In this document: one piece after another, positions 1 to 6,832 of the stretch
Position numbering within the stretch: the first letter of the stretch is position 1
How the letters are laid out: every line of letters begins with the position of its first letter
Program-made: the position numbers and the translations under genes
DNA from: JAGOVB01 sp964577365
GTDB lineage: Bacteria > Patescibacteriota > Minisyncoccia > Phycocordibacterales > PALSA-1337
Assembly: GCA_964577365.1 (NCBI GenBank)
Contig: CAZNYP010000013.1
Span: 1-7,361 of the forward strand
Direction of reading: 5' to 3'
Length of the DNA: 7,361 nt
The notes under the pieces: generated by a model
The model's input: the letters and a program-made list of their open reading frames with translations, nothing else
Databases searched by the model: none
What the model was told of the DNA's origin: nothing

Positions 1-158
1 GTCGGGAATGGATAACCGCTGAGGGCATCTAAGCGGGAAGCCAGCTCCAAGATTAGGAATCGTTTGAGAACCGTAAGAGATGATTACGTTGATAGGCTTT
101 AGGTGTACGCACAGCAATGTGTTTAGCCGAGAAGTACTAATCCATCGAATCCTATTAG
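1..158 (+). rRNA. rrl: 23S ribosomal RNA, 3' end (partial)
   Basis: This is the last part of domain VI of 23S rRNA, cut by the left window edge. The recognisable conserved blocks are GGATAACCGCTGA followed by GCATCTAAGCGGGAAGCC near the start, and AAGTACTAAT at 132-141 close to the 3' end. The mature end is estimated at about 158 by comparison with the usual 17-20 nt that follow ACTAAT in well-known 23S genes, so it may be off by several bases. No intron or insertion is seen in the visible part. Confidence 0.96.
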
Positions 159-228
159 GAAATTTAGAAACCACAATTATGTACTTAATTTAGTACTGTT
201 TTTAACAAAACCCATATATTCAATATTC
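159..228 (+). other. 23S-5S spacer with a small hairpin
   Basis: This AT-rich spacer of about 70 bp holds no tRNA gene. A short hairpin, GTACT (181-185), a 6-nt loop and AGTAC (192-196), is followed by TGTTTTT (197-203). It resembles a very weak terminator or a processing signal, but a 5-bp AU-rich stem is unlikely to stop transcription, and the 5S gene directly downstream argues for read-through. The right part of the spacer (214-228) pairs with sequence after the 5S. Confidence 0.4.
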
Positions 229-357
229 TGTTCTGGTGATTCGGCGCTATGGAACCACCCGTTCTCATTCCGAACACGGAAGTTAAACGTAGTAGCGGCG
301 ATGATAGTCTCTATGAGGCAAAAGTAGCTAGTCGCCAGAACAGAGTGTTTAATATAT
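214..357 (+). other. Predicted 5S precursor processing stem
   Basis: The flanks of the 5S gene are complementary well beyond the mature ends. ATATATT (214-220) pairs with AATATAT (351-357); after one C/T mismatch (221/350), AATATTC (222-228) pairs with GAGTGTT (343-349) using two G-U wobbles. Together with the mature terminal helix this makes an almost continuous stem of about 25 positions enclosing the 5S. Such a duplex is the expected substrate for a double-strand-specific maturase (RNase III or RNase M5 type). The pairing is seen in the sequence; the processing role is inferred. Confidence 0.6.
229..342 (+). rRNA. rrf: 5S ribosomal RNA (complete)
   Basis: This is a complete 5S rRNA of about 114 nt. 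The terminal helix TGTTCTGG (229-236) pairs perfectly with CCAGAACA (335-342). The central part carries the conserved loop B/C sequence around 260-296, including CCGAACACGGAAGTTAAAC. It follows the 23S on the same strand as in a normal 23S-5S pair. Ends are set by the terminal helix and could shift by one or two bases, because the pairing continues outward as a precursor stem. Confidence 0.96.
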
Positions 358-366
358 AATCTCTAC
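355..366 (+). promoter_or_regulatory. Candidate leaderless -10 element of the first protein gene
   Basis: A perfect TATAAT lies at 355-360 and the ATG of the next gene starts at 367, so a transcript begun 7 nt after the box would start at the ATG itself. There is no Shine-Dalgarno sequence in the 24 bp between the 5S and the gene. No convincing -35 hexamer is seen, since that position falls inside the 5S gene, and the box overlaps the 3' arm of the 5S precursor stem. Transcription by read-through from the rRNA operon is the alternative. Confidence 0.45.
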
Positions 367-1125
367 ATGAGTTGGTCATCACGGAGAAAATCTATGTGGG
401 GGTACGGCGTACTTATCGTCGTTATACTTGCGGTGGGGCTACCACTGTTCAAGATCTTTTATGTTGCTCCTACGTGCTTTGACGGAAAGCAAAATCAAAA
501 TGAAACGGGAATCGACTGTGGGGGACGATGTCCTCGAGTCTGTGCGAGTGCGTTCCTCTCTCCTCGTATCCAATGGTCACGTGTCGATAAAATAGGGGAT
601 GGGATCTACAACCTCGGCGCCTATGTGGTAAACCCAAACCTTGATGGCAAAGCAGAAAACGTACCGTATGTATTTAAGGTATATGACAAGGACGCACGCC
701 TCATCGCCGAGCGTTCGGGGGTCACATTTCTCCCGGCTCGAAAAAACACCCTGGTATTTGAATCAGCGATACGGACGGATAAAAGTGTTCCAGGACTCGT
801 GACATTTGAATTTACTCGTCCTATTGCCTGGGAAAAGACCTCGTTTCAAAATGATGGGATCATCGTATCAAACAAAGAATTCGTCTCAGAGTCTGGTGCA
901 TCGACACTCACTGCCACACTTCGCAACACTACGCTCGAGGACTATCCTGCTTTTTTCGTGTACGCAATACTCTATGATGAAAATCAGAACCAGATAGGAT
1001 TCTCACGCACAAAAGTAGATCGACTCCTACGCAATTCATCTACAAATGTCCTCTTTACCTGGCCAGTAGAAAAAACAGGAGTCCTCACTACCGAGATCAC
1101 CCCGAGTATTAATACTGGAAAATAA
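367..1125 (+). CDS. Membrane-anchored Cys-motif protein with two tandem beta-rich domains, function unknown
   Basis: The protein has 252 residues and no assigned function. It starts with a short basic cytoplasmic tail (RRK at 6-8), one membrane segment at about 12-33, and then a four-cysteine motif (C37, C51, C55, C59) of the form C-DG-N-E-TGIDCGG-C-C, rich in acidic and Asn residues. This motif is one I associate with exported proteins of Patescibacteria; it could form two disulfides or bind Ca2+. The rest looks like two beta-sandwich domains, about 66-150 and 165-245, which resemble each other (YVFKVYDKDARLIAERSGVT against FFVYAILYDENQNQIGFSRT). The outer face of the membrane is the expected site. 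The ATG at 367 follows a TATAAT box by 6 nt with no ribosome binding site. Its stop overlaps the rodA start by one base (TAATG), so the two are probably co-translated. A link to wall synthesis is only suggested by this context. Confidence 0.85.
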   Translation: MSWSSRRKSMWGYGVLIVVILAVGLPLFKIFYVAPTCFDGKQNQNETGIDCGGRCPRVCASAFLSPRIQWSRVDKIGDGIYNLGAYVVNPNLDGKAENVPYVFKVYDKDARLIAERSGVTFLPARKNTLVFESAIRTDKSVPGLVTFEFTRPIAWEKTSFQNDGIIVSNKEFVSESGASTLTATLRNTTLEDYPAFFVYAILYDENQNQIGFSRTKVDRLLRNSSTNVLFTWPVEKTGVLTTEITPSINTGK

Positions 1126-2243
1126 TGCGTCGATTTTTAGATATTGATTGGATTTTATTTGGATCCGTCGTACCTCTTTTGGGTGCGGGTTTGGTGACCA
1201 TGAATGCGTTTGCTGCATCGAGTCCATTTTTTACCCGTCAGATCATATGGATCATCTTTGCTATCGTAGTATTTTTTGCCTTGTCCCAAGTCGATTATCG
1301 ATTTTTGCGACGTACGTGGGTAGCTACAAGTCTCTATCTGGGATCGTGCTTCCTTCTTTTGATCCTCTTTGTCTTTGGATATGTAGCAAAGGGTGCGCAG
1401 AGCTGGTTTGACCTCGGATACTTTTCGTTCCAACCGTCCGATATCATCAAGCTTTTCCTCATCATTATCCTCGCAAAGTATTTCTCGCGGCGACATATAG
1501 AGATTGCAAATATCCGACACATTTTGGTGTCGAGCTTTTATGCGTGTACGATTTTTCTCCTCGTCGTCATTCAGCCTGACTTTGGGTCGGCTATCATCAT
1601 TTTCTTTATCTGGCTCGGCATGGTACTCGTCTCTGGTATTTCAAAAAAACACATCCTCGCAGTAGGACTCATCGGACTTGTTGCCTTTGTGGGGCTATGG
1701 AACTACGGATTTCAGGAGTATCAGAAAAACCGTATCAAAAACTTTATCCACCCCCTCGCAGATATCCGTGGTACAGGCTATAACGCTTACCAGTCAACGA
1801 TTGCGGTGGGGTCTGGGGAATTGACCGGAAAGGGGATCGGATTTGGTACACAGTCACGCCTGCGCTTTCTTCCCGAGTATCAAACAGACTTTGTCTTTGC
1901 GGCATTTGCCGAGGAATGGGGCTTTATCGGCGTCGTGTTACTTTTTATATTTTTTGGCTTGGTGGTATATCGAGTTATTGTAAATGCGATGCTTGGGGCG
2001 ACAAATTTTGAAATATTGTTTGGAATGGGGGTAGGGATACTTTTTATCGTTCACTTTGCGATCAATGTGGGAATGAATATCGGAGTACTTCCTGTGACAG
2101 GTACCACACTACCGTTTTTGAGCTATGGAGGAAGTCATCTCCTCACTGAGTTTGCAGCGCTGGGAATACTTATGGGTATGCGTAAATATGCTCGCACCGC
2201 TCACAAAGAAACTATGAAGAATGAGTTTTTGGGGCCTCAATAG
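1125..2243 (+). CDS. rodA: SEDS-family peptidoglycan glycosyltransferase, RodA-like
   Basis: RodA/FtsW/SpoVE proteins polymerise lipid II into glycan strands in the cytoplasmic membrane together with a class B penicillin-binding protein. This one has 372 residues, normal for RodA, with about ten hydrophobic segments. Family motifs in order are KGAQSWFDLG (89-98), QPSDIIKL (103-110), QPDFGSA (150-156), the GxGxG-type stretch GKGIGFGTQSRLRFLPEYQT (235-254) with D255 matching the essential Asp of characterised RodA proteins, AEEWGFIG (262-269), and the C-terminal PVTGTTLPFLSYGGS (323-337). The EYQTDF context and absence of FtsW-type extensions favour RodA over FtsW, but the two are hard to separate by eye. 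The usual partner PBP2 gene is not adjacent. Translation is probably coupled to the upstream gene through the TAATG overlap; the only ribosome-binding trace is a weak GGAA. The last 32 bp overlap the convergent glycosyltransferase gene. Confidence 0.95.
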   Translation: MRRFLDIDWILFGSVVPLLGAGLVTMNAFAASSPFFTRQIIWIIFAIVVFFALSQVDYRFLRRTWVATSLYLGSCFLLLILFVFGYVAKGAQSWFDLGYFSFQPSDIIKLFLIIILAKYFSRRHIEIANIRHILVSSFYACTIFLLVVIQPDFGSAIIIFFIWLGMVLVSGISKKHILAVGLIGLVAFVGLWNYGFQEYQKNRIKNFIHPLADIRGTGYNAYQSTIAVGSGELTGKGIGFGTQSRLRFLPEYQTDFVFAAFAEEWGFIGVVLLFIFFGLVVYRVIVNAMLGATNFEILFGMGVGILFIVHFAINVGMNIGVLPVTGTTLPFLSYGGSHLLTEFAALGILMGMRKYARTAHKETMKNEFLGPQ

Positions 2244-3384
2244 GTCCGTATACCTTCTCGGTTGATTGGATCATTTTTTGTATACTAAAATCAGTTTTTA
2301 CTTTTTTGGCGAGATGTCTGCCGTATTCGAGTCGAAGGTCACTGTGTTCGTGCATAAACGTGACTGCATAGACAATTTCCTGGGATTTGCGTGGTTGGAT
2401 GAGTATTCCCGAGCGCATATCATCGATCACGTCAGGTATACCACCTATGGTAGTGGCGACGGTAGGGAGACCGAGAATACCGGTTTCGAGGATGATGTAG
2501 GGCAAGCCTTCTTTTATCGAAGACATGAGAAATAGGTCGAACGCCTTTGCGTAGTGGGGGGCATTGTCGATAAAACCAAGGAGATATACATGTTCATGGA
2601 GGTTATTTTTCTCTATAAGCTTACGCAAAACTTGTTCTTGCTCTCCAGAGCTCACAATGAGCATGATGATATCAGGGTGGGTCTTTGCAATAGTTGCCAT
2701 AGCTTCGATGGCATATATATATCCTTTGCTTGGGTGTAGCTCACCGATCATTCCGACGATAAATTTTCCTTTGAGGCTTCTTTGAATCTTCTGTTCAAAA
2801 AATTCTCGAGCAATGTTTTCCCTTAGTACGGTTGTATCACGAACTCCGTTCGGAATATGGGAAATTTTTTGTTGTATGAGAGGGAAAAGGCTGGTCTGTT
2901 CGGTTTCTTTTTTTGAAATAGTAATCACATTTGTGGCAAGTATGGCGGTGAGCCATGAAAAAGCAACAATAATAGTCTTTTGATAAATAGGACGTTCTTC
3001 GTTAAAAGCCCAACCATGAACGGTATAGACAATCTTTTTAATCCCCAGTAGTCTCGCAGAAAAAGCACCGAGTCCAGCAGCTTTTGGACTGTGAAGATGA
3101 AGGATGTCTGGCTTTTCTCGCTTGAGAGCTTTAAAAATATCAACAAGGGATGAAAAATCCTTTTTGAGGCTGATATCACGCCACATCGAATCGATGCTGA
3201 TGGTGCGTATATTGACCTCGTTCAGTTTCTTTTGTAGCAATCCTTGGCCACCGAGGATAACGACCACATCGTATTTTTTTGGATCGAGGTGTGTGGCGAC
3301 ATCATACACGTGTTTCTGAGCTCCTCCCCAGTTAGATTTGGTTATGAGAAAGGCGATTTTGCGTCGAGGGGTGTCTGTAGACAT
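2212..3384 (-). CDS. GT4-type glycosyltransferase (GT-B fold)
   Basis: This 390-residue protein belongs to the large glycosyltransferase family that transfers an activated sugar to a lipid-linked or polysaccharide acceptor at the inner membrane face. The N-terminal acceptor domain begins KIAFLITKSNWGGAQKHV (9-26) with the GGAQ loop, followed by HLHSPKAAGLG (96-106) and the HGW motif (123-125). The C-terminal nucleotide-sugar domain starts near GMIGELHPSKGY (211-222) and carries the E-x7-E signature, E292 to E300, within SSIKEGLPYIILETG, then GGIPDVI (314-320). Length is usual for the family. Donor and acceptor cannot be told from sequence. The neighbouring initiating sugar transferase on the other strand suggests a shared role in a surface polysaccharide. 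It is the only gene here on the - strand. The ATG at 3384 lies 7 nt from a TATACT box with no ribosome binding site, and its 3' end overlaps rodA. Confidence 0.92.
   Translation of the reverse strand: MSTDTPRRKIAFLITKSNWGGAQKHVYDVATHLDPKKYDVVVILGGQGLLQKKLNEVNIRTISIDSMWRDISLKKDFSSLVDIFKALKREKPDILHLHSPKAAGLGAFSARLLGIKKIVYTVHGWAFNEERPIYQKTIIVAFSWLTAILATNVITISKKETEQTSLFPLIQQKISHIPNGVRDTTVLRENIAREFFEQKIQRSLKGKFIVGMIGELHPSKGYIYAIEAMATIAKTHPDIIMLIVSSGEQEQVLRKLIEKNNLHEHVYLLGFIDNAPHYAKAFDLFLMSSIKEGLPYIILETGILGLPTVATTIGGIPDVIDDMRSGILIQPRKSQEIVYAVTFMHEHSDLRLEYGRHLAKKVKTDFSIQKMIQSTEKVYGPIEAPKTHSS
2232..2247. terminator. Weak hairpin at the convergent gene junction
   Basis: GGGCCT (2232-2237), a CAAT loop and AGGTCC (2242-2247) form a 6-bp stem with one G-U pair on the + strand. 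It spans the rodA stop codon and lies inside the last codons of the opposing gene. Neither strand shows a U-tract right after the hairpin, so it does not meet the usual intrinsic terminator pattern. It is listed because no better terminator exists between these converging genes. Confidence 0.25.
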
Positions 3385-3406
3385 ATATACCAGTATAGTA
3401 TACTAT
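3378..3406 (+). promoter_or_regulatory. Candidate promoter of the sugar transferase gene (rightward)
   Basis: TAGACA (3378-3383, five of six matches to TTGACA) is 15 bp from TATACT (3399-3404) or 17 bp from TACTAT (3401-3406). Either choice puts the transcript start at about 3411-3413, at or within two bases of the ATG at 3413. The -35 box falls inside the first codons of the divergent glycosyltransferase gene. The -10 area contains a perfect 12-bp palindrome, ATAGTATACTAT (3395-3406), so the same bases offer -10 boxes in both directions. Confidence 0.5.
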
Positions 3407-3419
3407 TTCCACATGCAAA
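3392..3419 (-). promoter_or_regulatory. Candidate promoter of the GT4 gene (leftward)
   Basis: On the - strand TTTGCA (3419-3414, four of six matches to TTGACA) is 16 bp from TATACT (3397-3392, five of six to TATAAT). The predicted start is at about 3385, immediately next to the ATG at 3384, so the mRNA would have little or no leader. The -35 box overlaps the start codon of the divergent gene. A second TATACT reads leftward at 3402-3397. These are visual matches only. Confidence 0.5.
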
Positions 3420-4699
3420 ACATTAGACAGGACGAATATATTGTGCTCCTAATGGGGGATATTGGCGTCCTCTTTGCCTCGCTCCTCGTAACTCTTTGGA
3501 TCCGTGGCCAGGCCTTTTCTGAGCATATCGGCCCGTTTTCTATCCTTTTTGTCCTCTCTATCCTCACATTTTTTATTGCTGGCCTATATGAGCAGCACAC
3601 CCTTTTCTTTAAGAAAAAACTCTCACAGGTCATCCTCCGTTCACAAGTAGCAAATGCAGTCATGGCTGTAGCCCTCTTTTACTTTGTACCGTTCTTTACG
3701 ATCACCCCAAAGTTGAATCTCTTTATATATCTCGTGATCTCTATTGTGCTCCTCTTTATCTGGAGAATATACGGACTCCGTTTCATCAATTCTGATGAAA
3801 AAAGCAAGGCCGTCATCCTCGGGACAGGACAGGAGGCAGAGGAACTCGTGCATGAGATAAATCACAATACTCGCTACCCATTCCATATTACACGCACCAT
3901 CGCTCCCGAGGATTTGGCCAATCTAGATAAAGATATTCAGGTCATCATCATCGACGACCGGATGAAGTATGCTGAGTCGCTCTATCCACTCATTCTCAAA
4001 GGGGTACAGTGTCTCGAACTGACCAAGCTGTATGAGCAGATCTTTGAGCGAATCCCACTCTCACTGGTAAACGAAGGATGGCTCGTCCGAAATATCTCAG
4101 TCACAAGACGCTATACCTACAATGCGATAAAACGAATATTTGATATTATGGTCGCGACCGGACTCCTCATCGTGCCTATCATTGCTTTTCCATTTATATA
4201 CGCACTCGTAAAACTCGAGGATCGGGGACCTATATTTATTGCTCAAAACCGTGTCGGGAGAAATGGAAAGATCATCAAGATCTACAAATTCCGCAGCATG
4301 ACCAACAATGACGATGGAAAATATGGAAAAGAGGGGAGTACACTACGGGTGACAAAGGTGGGAGATTTCTTGCGAAAGAGCCGCCTCGATGAATTCGCCC
4401 AGCTCTACAATGTGCTCATCGGTGACCTCTCACTCGTCGGTCCGCGACCGGAATTTCCGACACTCGTAGCGCAGTACGAGGAGAAAATTCCTTATTATGG
4501 ACTCCGCCACATCGTCCAGCCAGGACTCTCCGGATGGGCACAGCTGTATGGCGAGCATGCACACCACGGTTTGGGTGTAGATGAGACCAAAAACAAGCTC
4601 TCATATGACCTATACTACATCAAACACCGCTCACTCATCCTCGAACTCACGATAGCCTTGCGCACCATCCGTATCCTTTTGTCTAAAAGTGGAATTTAG
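3413..4699 (+). CDS. Polyprenyl-phosphate sugar-1-phosphate transferase (initiating phosphoglycosyl transferase)
   Basis: This 428-residue membrane enzyme should start surface polysaccharide synthesis by moving a sugar-1-phosphate from a nucleotide sugar to undecaprenyl phosphate, as WbaP, WcaJ and similar proteins do. The N-terminus has four or so membrane segments (about 10-31, 41-57, 77-96, 102-118), then a Rossmann-like domain (AVILGTGQEAEELVHEI, 133-149). The catalytic bacterial sugar transferase domain follows from about 236: KRIFDI (240-245) with the reentrant hydrophobic stretch 245-266, YKFRSM (291-296), SRLDEFAQLYNV (323-334) with the Asp-Glu dyad D326-E327, GDLSLVGPRPEFP (337-349) and PGLSGWAQLYG (370-380). 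The sugar is unknown. An in-frame ATG at 3338 would add 25 residues inside the divergent gene; 3413 is preferred because the extension is not family-like and the promoter lies between. No ribosome binding site is visible. secD begins 17 bp downstream. Confidence 0.93.
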   Translation: MQNIRQDEYIVLLMGDIGVLFASLLVTLWIRGQAFSEHIGPFSILFVLSILTFFIAGLYEQHTLFFKKKLSQVILRSQVANAVMAVALFYFVPFFTITPKLNLFIYLVISIVLLFIWRIYGLRFINSDEKSKAVILGTGQEAEELVHEINHNTRYPFHITRTIAPEDLANLDKDIQVIIIDDRMKYAESLYPLILKGVQCLELTKLYEQIFERIPLSLVNEGWLVRNISVTRRYTYNAIKRIFDIMVATGLLIVPIIAFPFIYALVKLEDRGPIFIAQNRVGRNGKIIKIYKFRSMTNNDDGKYGKEGSTLRVTKVGDFLRKSRLDEFAQLYNVLIGDLSLVGPRPEFPTLVAQYEEKIPYYGLRHIVQPGLSGWAQLYGEHAHHGLGVDETKNKLSYDLYYIKHRSLILELTIALRTIRILLSKSGI

Positions 4700-4707
4700 T
4701 ATATAGT
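4679..4707 (+). promoter_or_regulatory. Candidate secDF promoter
   Basis: TTGTCT (4679-4684, four of six matches) is exactly 17 bp from TATAGT (4702-4707, five of six); an overlapping TATATA is at 4700-4705. The expected start is about 4714, three bases before the secD ATG at 4717, giving a leaderless or nearly leaderless mRNA. The promoter overlaps the end and the TAG stop of the preceding gene. No Shine-Dalgarno sequence is present before secD. Confidence 0.5.
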
Positions 4708-4716
4708 AGCCATATT

Positions 4717-5964
4717 ATGATTCGAACGAGAATATATGCCGGCATTATCGTGATTTTGTCAGTTCTTATTGGCTTTTACATTACAAGTAAGTCGTCTGAT
4801 TTCAAACTAGGACTCGATCTAAACGGTGGTACCCACCTCGTCTACAAGGCAGATGTATCAAAGTTGCAAGCAAGCGACATCGGTCCTTCGATGCAGGCAC
4901 TTCGCAATGTCATCGAAAAGCGTGTAAACGTATTTGGAGTTTCTGAGCCGCTCGTCCAGGTAGAGCAGGGCGGGGTCCTCGGTTCAAAAGAAGCCGAGCA
5001 CAAGCTCGTTGTAGAACTTCCTGGAGTGACCGATATCGATCAGGCTATCTCTATGATCGGCAAGATTCCAAAGCTCGAATTCATCATCGTAAAGGGCGAG
5101 CAGCAGCCAAACGGTTCGACTACTCCAAAGCTCATCCCAACAGGTATCACCGGAGCACAGCTACAGCACGCACAGGTACAGTTTGATCCAAATACAAATG
5201 TTCCAGGTGTCGTCCTCGATCTCAATGCCGAGGGCCGTGATCTATTTGCAAAAGTAACAAAAGAAAATACTGGTGAAATACTCGGTATATTCCTCGATGG
5301 TCAGCCGCTCTCACTTCCGACTATTCGTCAGGAGATAAAAGACGGAAAGGCGATCATCTCTGGAAGTTTCAATATAAAAGAGGCCCAGGCTCTCGTCCGC
5401 GATCTAAATTATGGTTCGCTCCCAGTACCTATAGAGCTTATATCTACACAAACTGTTGGAGCTTCTTTGGGACAAGGTGCGTTGTACGGTGGTGTAAAAG
5501 CCGGAGTCGTCGCACTCATCATTGTTGCTATATTCCTTATCGTCTACTATCGACTGCCTGGAGTCGTCGCGACACTCGCACTCGGTGTATATACTGTGAT
5601 CATGCTCGCTTTGTTCAAATTCATCCCGGTGACACTCACCGCTGCAGGTATTGCTGGTTTTATCCTCTCGATCGGTATGGCTGTAGATGCAAACATTCTG
5701 ATCTTTGAACGCATGAAGGAAGAGCTCAAAAAAGGCAAAAATCAGTGGGATGCGATGCACGAAGGATTCGCTCGAGCATGGCTCTCTATCCGAGACTCAA
5801 ATACCTCTAGTATTTTGACTGGTCTCATCCTCTATTTCTTCGGTAGTTCATCGATCATCACTGGATTTGCACTCGTCTTTATCATCGGTGTGTTCGTGTC
5901 TATGTTTAGTGCCATCACCGCTTCACGGGTATTCCTTTATTCAATAAGTAGATCACAAAACTAA
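4717..5964 (+). CDS. secD: Protein translocase subunit SecD
   Basis: SecD forms with SecF a proton-driven accessory of the SecYEG channel that helps pull exported proteins across the membrane. This 415-residue form is much shorter than E. coli SecD (615) because the periplasmic region is compact, as in many other phyla. It has one N-terminal membrane segment (about 6-22), then the GLDLNGGTHLVY motif (32-43), an extracytoplasmic region to about 255 ending in the conserved LNYGSLPVPI (230-239) and TVGASLGQ (246-253), and five C-terminal membrane segments. The segment SIGMAVDANILIFERMKEEL (318-337) contains D324, which corresponds to the conserved transmembrane Asp needed for proton use. SIRDSNTSSILTG (357-369) is also conserved. 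secF follows after one base; no yajC is nearby. A promoter candidate directly precedes the ATG, with no ribosome binding site. Confidence 0.97.
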   Translation: MIRTRIYAGIIVILSVLIGFYITSKSSDFKLGLDLNGGTHLVYKADVSKLQASDIGPSMQALRNVIEKRVNVFGVSEPLVQVEQGGVLGSKEAEHKLVVELPGVTDIDQAISMIGKIPKLEFIIVKGEQQPNGSTTPKLIPTGITGAQLQHAQVQFDPNTNVPGVVLDLNAEGRDLFAKVTKENTGEILGIFLDGQPLSLPTIRQEIKDGKAIISGSFNIKEAQALVRDLNYGSLPVPIELISTQTVGASLGQGALYGGVKAGVVALIIVAIFLIVYYRLPGVVATLALGVYTVIMLALFKFIPVTLTAAGIAGFILSIGMAVDANILIFERMKEELKKGKNQWDAMHEGFARAWLSIRDSNTSSILTGLILYFFGSSSIITGFALVFIIGVFVSMFSAITASRVFLYSISRSQN

Positions 5965-5965
5965 C

Positions 5966-6832
5966 ATGTTCGTCGTCACATACAGAAAAATATTTTACGC
6001 ACTCTCAGCTATCCTCGTTGTAGGATCACTCGTGCTCGTCGCTGTCCATGGTCTCACATACAGTATTGATTTTACTGGAGGTAGTATCATCGAACTCGAA
6101 TACAAAGATGCGCGTCCTGACCGATCTCAAGTGATAGGCGCTCTCGCTCCGTTTCAATTGGGAGAATCTATACGAGAGACAGGGGACAAGGGCTTTATCA
6201 TCCGTAGCAAGGCTATCAGTGATGCGCAGCGTGTAGAGATCCAAAAGGTACTCAAGGGCGCCGAATTCAAGCGTTTTGACTCTATAGGACCAGTCCTAGG
6301 ACGAGAGGCTGCTCGATCAGCGTATGCATCTATCATCCTGGTCATAATCGTCATTGTTCTATTTATCGCATATGCATTTCGTCATGTATCGCACCCGATT
6401 TCTTCATGGAAATACGGTTTTGTGGCGATCGTCGCACTACTCCACGATGTGATTGTTCCGCTCGGTGTGTTTGCACTCCTTGGATATGAGATCGACACGC
6501 TGTTTGTGACCGCACTCCTCGTGATCCTTGGTTTCTCTATCCACGATACTATTGTGGTGTTTGACCGTGTCCGAGAAAACCTCAAAAATCACGAAAAAGA
6601 CCCATTTGAGAAGATCGTGGGAAACAGTATCACACAGACCATGGCCCGCTCTATAAACACCTCATTTACGACCCTTTTGGCCCTTGTAGCGCTCTATATC
6701 TATGGAGGCGAGGCTACACACCACTTTTCACTCGCTCTCATCGTCGGTATCGTAGCGGGAACCTACTCGTCTATATTCCTCGGATCACCCCTTTTGGTGA
6801 CCATCGAAAAGTGGCAAAATCGAAAGAAATAG
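5966..6832 (+). CDS. secF: Protein translocase subunit SecF
   Basis: SecF is the partner of SecD in the inner-membrane export motor. The 288 residues are a normal SecF length. Visible parts in order: first membrane segment at about 8-28, SIDFTGGS (33-40), a small extracytoplasmic domain, SIGPVLGRE (106-114), then five membrane segments. LGFSIHDTIVVFDRVRENL (188-206) carries D194 in the position of the conserved SecF Asp, and SINTSFTTLLAL (229-240) and the final FSLALIVGIVAGTYSS (254-269) complete the family pattern. The gene starts one base after the secD stop (TAA-C-ATG) and shows no Shine-Dalgarno sequence, so ribosomes finishing secD probably re-initiate here. The stop is TAG, followed within a few bases by an inverted repeat and the rRNA promoter candidate. 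Confidence 0.97.
   Translation: MFVVTYRKIFYALSAILVVGSLVLVAVHGLTYSIDFTGGSIIELEYKDARPDRSQVIGALAPFQLGESIRETGDKGFIIRSKAISDAQRVEIQKVLKGAEFKRFDSIGPVLGREAARSAYASIILVIIVIVLFIAYAFRHVSHPISSWKYGFVAIVALLHDVIVPLGVFALLGYEIDTLFVTALLVILGFSIHDTIVVFDRVRENLKNHEKDPFEKIVGNSITQTMARSINTSFTTLLALVALYIYGGEATHHFSLALIVGIVAGTYSSIFLGSPLLVTIEKWQNRKK

Noticed and set aside
159..228. tRNA gene between 23S and 5S
   Set aside because: The spacer is too short and has no T-loop or acceptor-stem pattern.
1155..1520. 121-codon open frame on the - strand inside rodA
   Set aside because: It is fully antisense to a clear SEDS gene, has no domain-like pattern and is explained by the codon use of rodA.
3338..3412. Upstream in-frame ATG extending the sugar transferase by 25 residues
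   Set aside because: It would lie within the divergent gene and across the promoter candidates; the added residues do not look like the family's N-terminus, while the sequence from 3413 begins right before the first membrane segment.
5404..5760. 118-codon open frame on the - strand inside secD
   Set aside because: It is fully antisense to conserved secD membrane segments; its Cys, Glu and Ser-rich composition is typical of a shadow frame.
367..6832. Alternative genetic code with UGA as Gly, as in some CPR groups
   Set aside because: All six genes have normal full length in the standard code and contain no in-frame UGA; the lack of UGA stops among only six genes is not informative.
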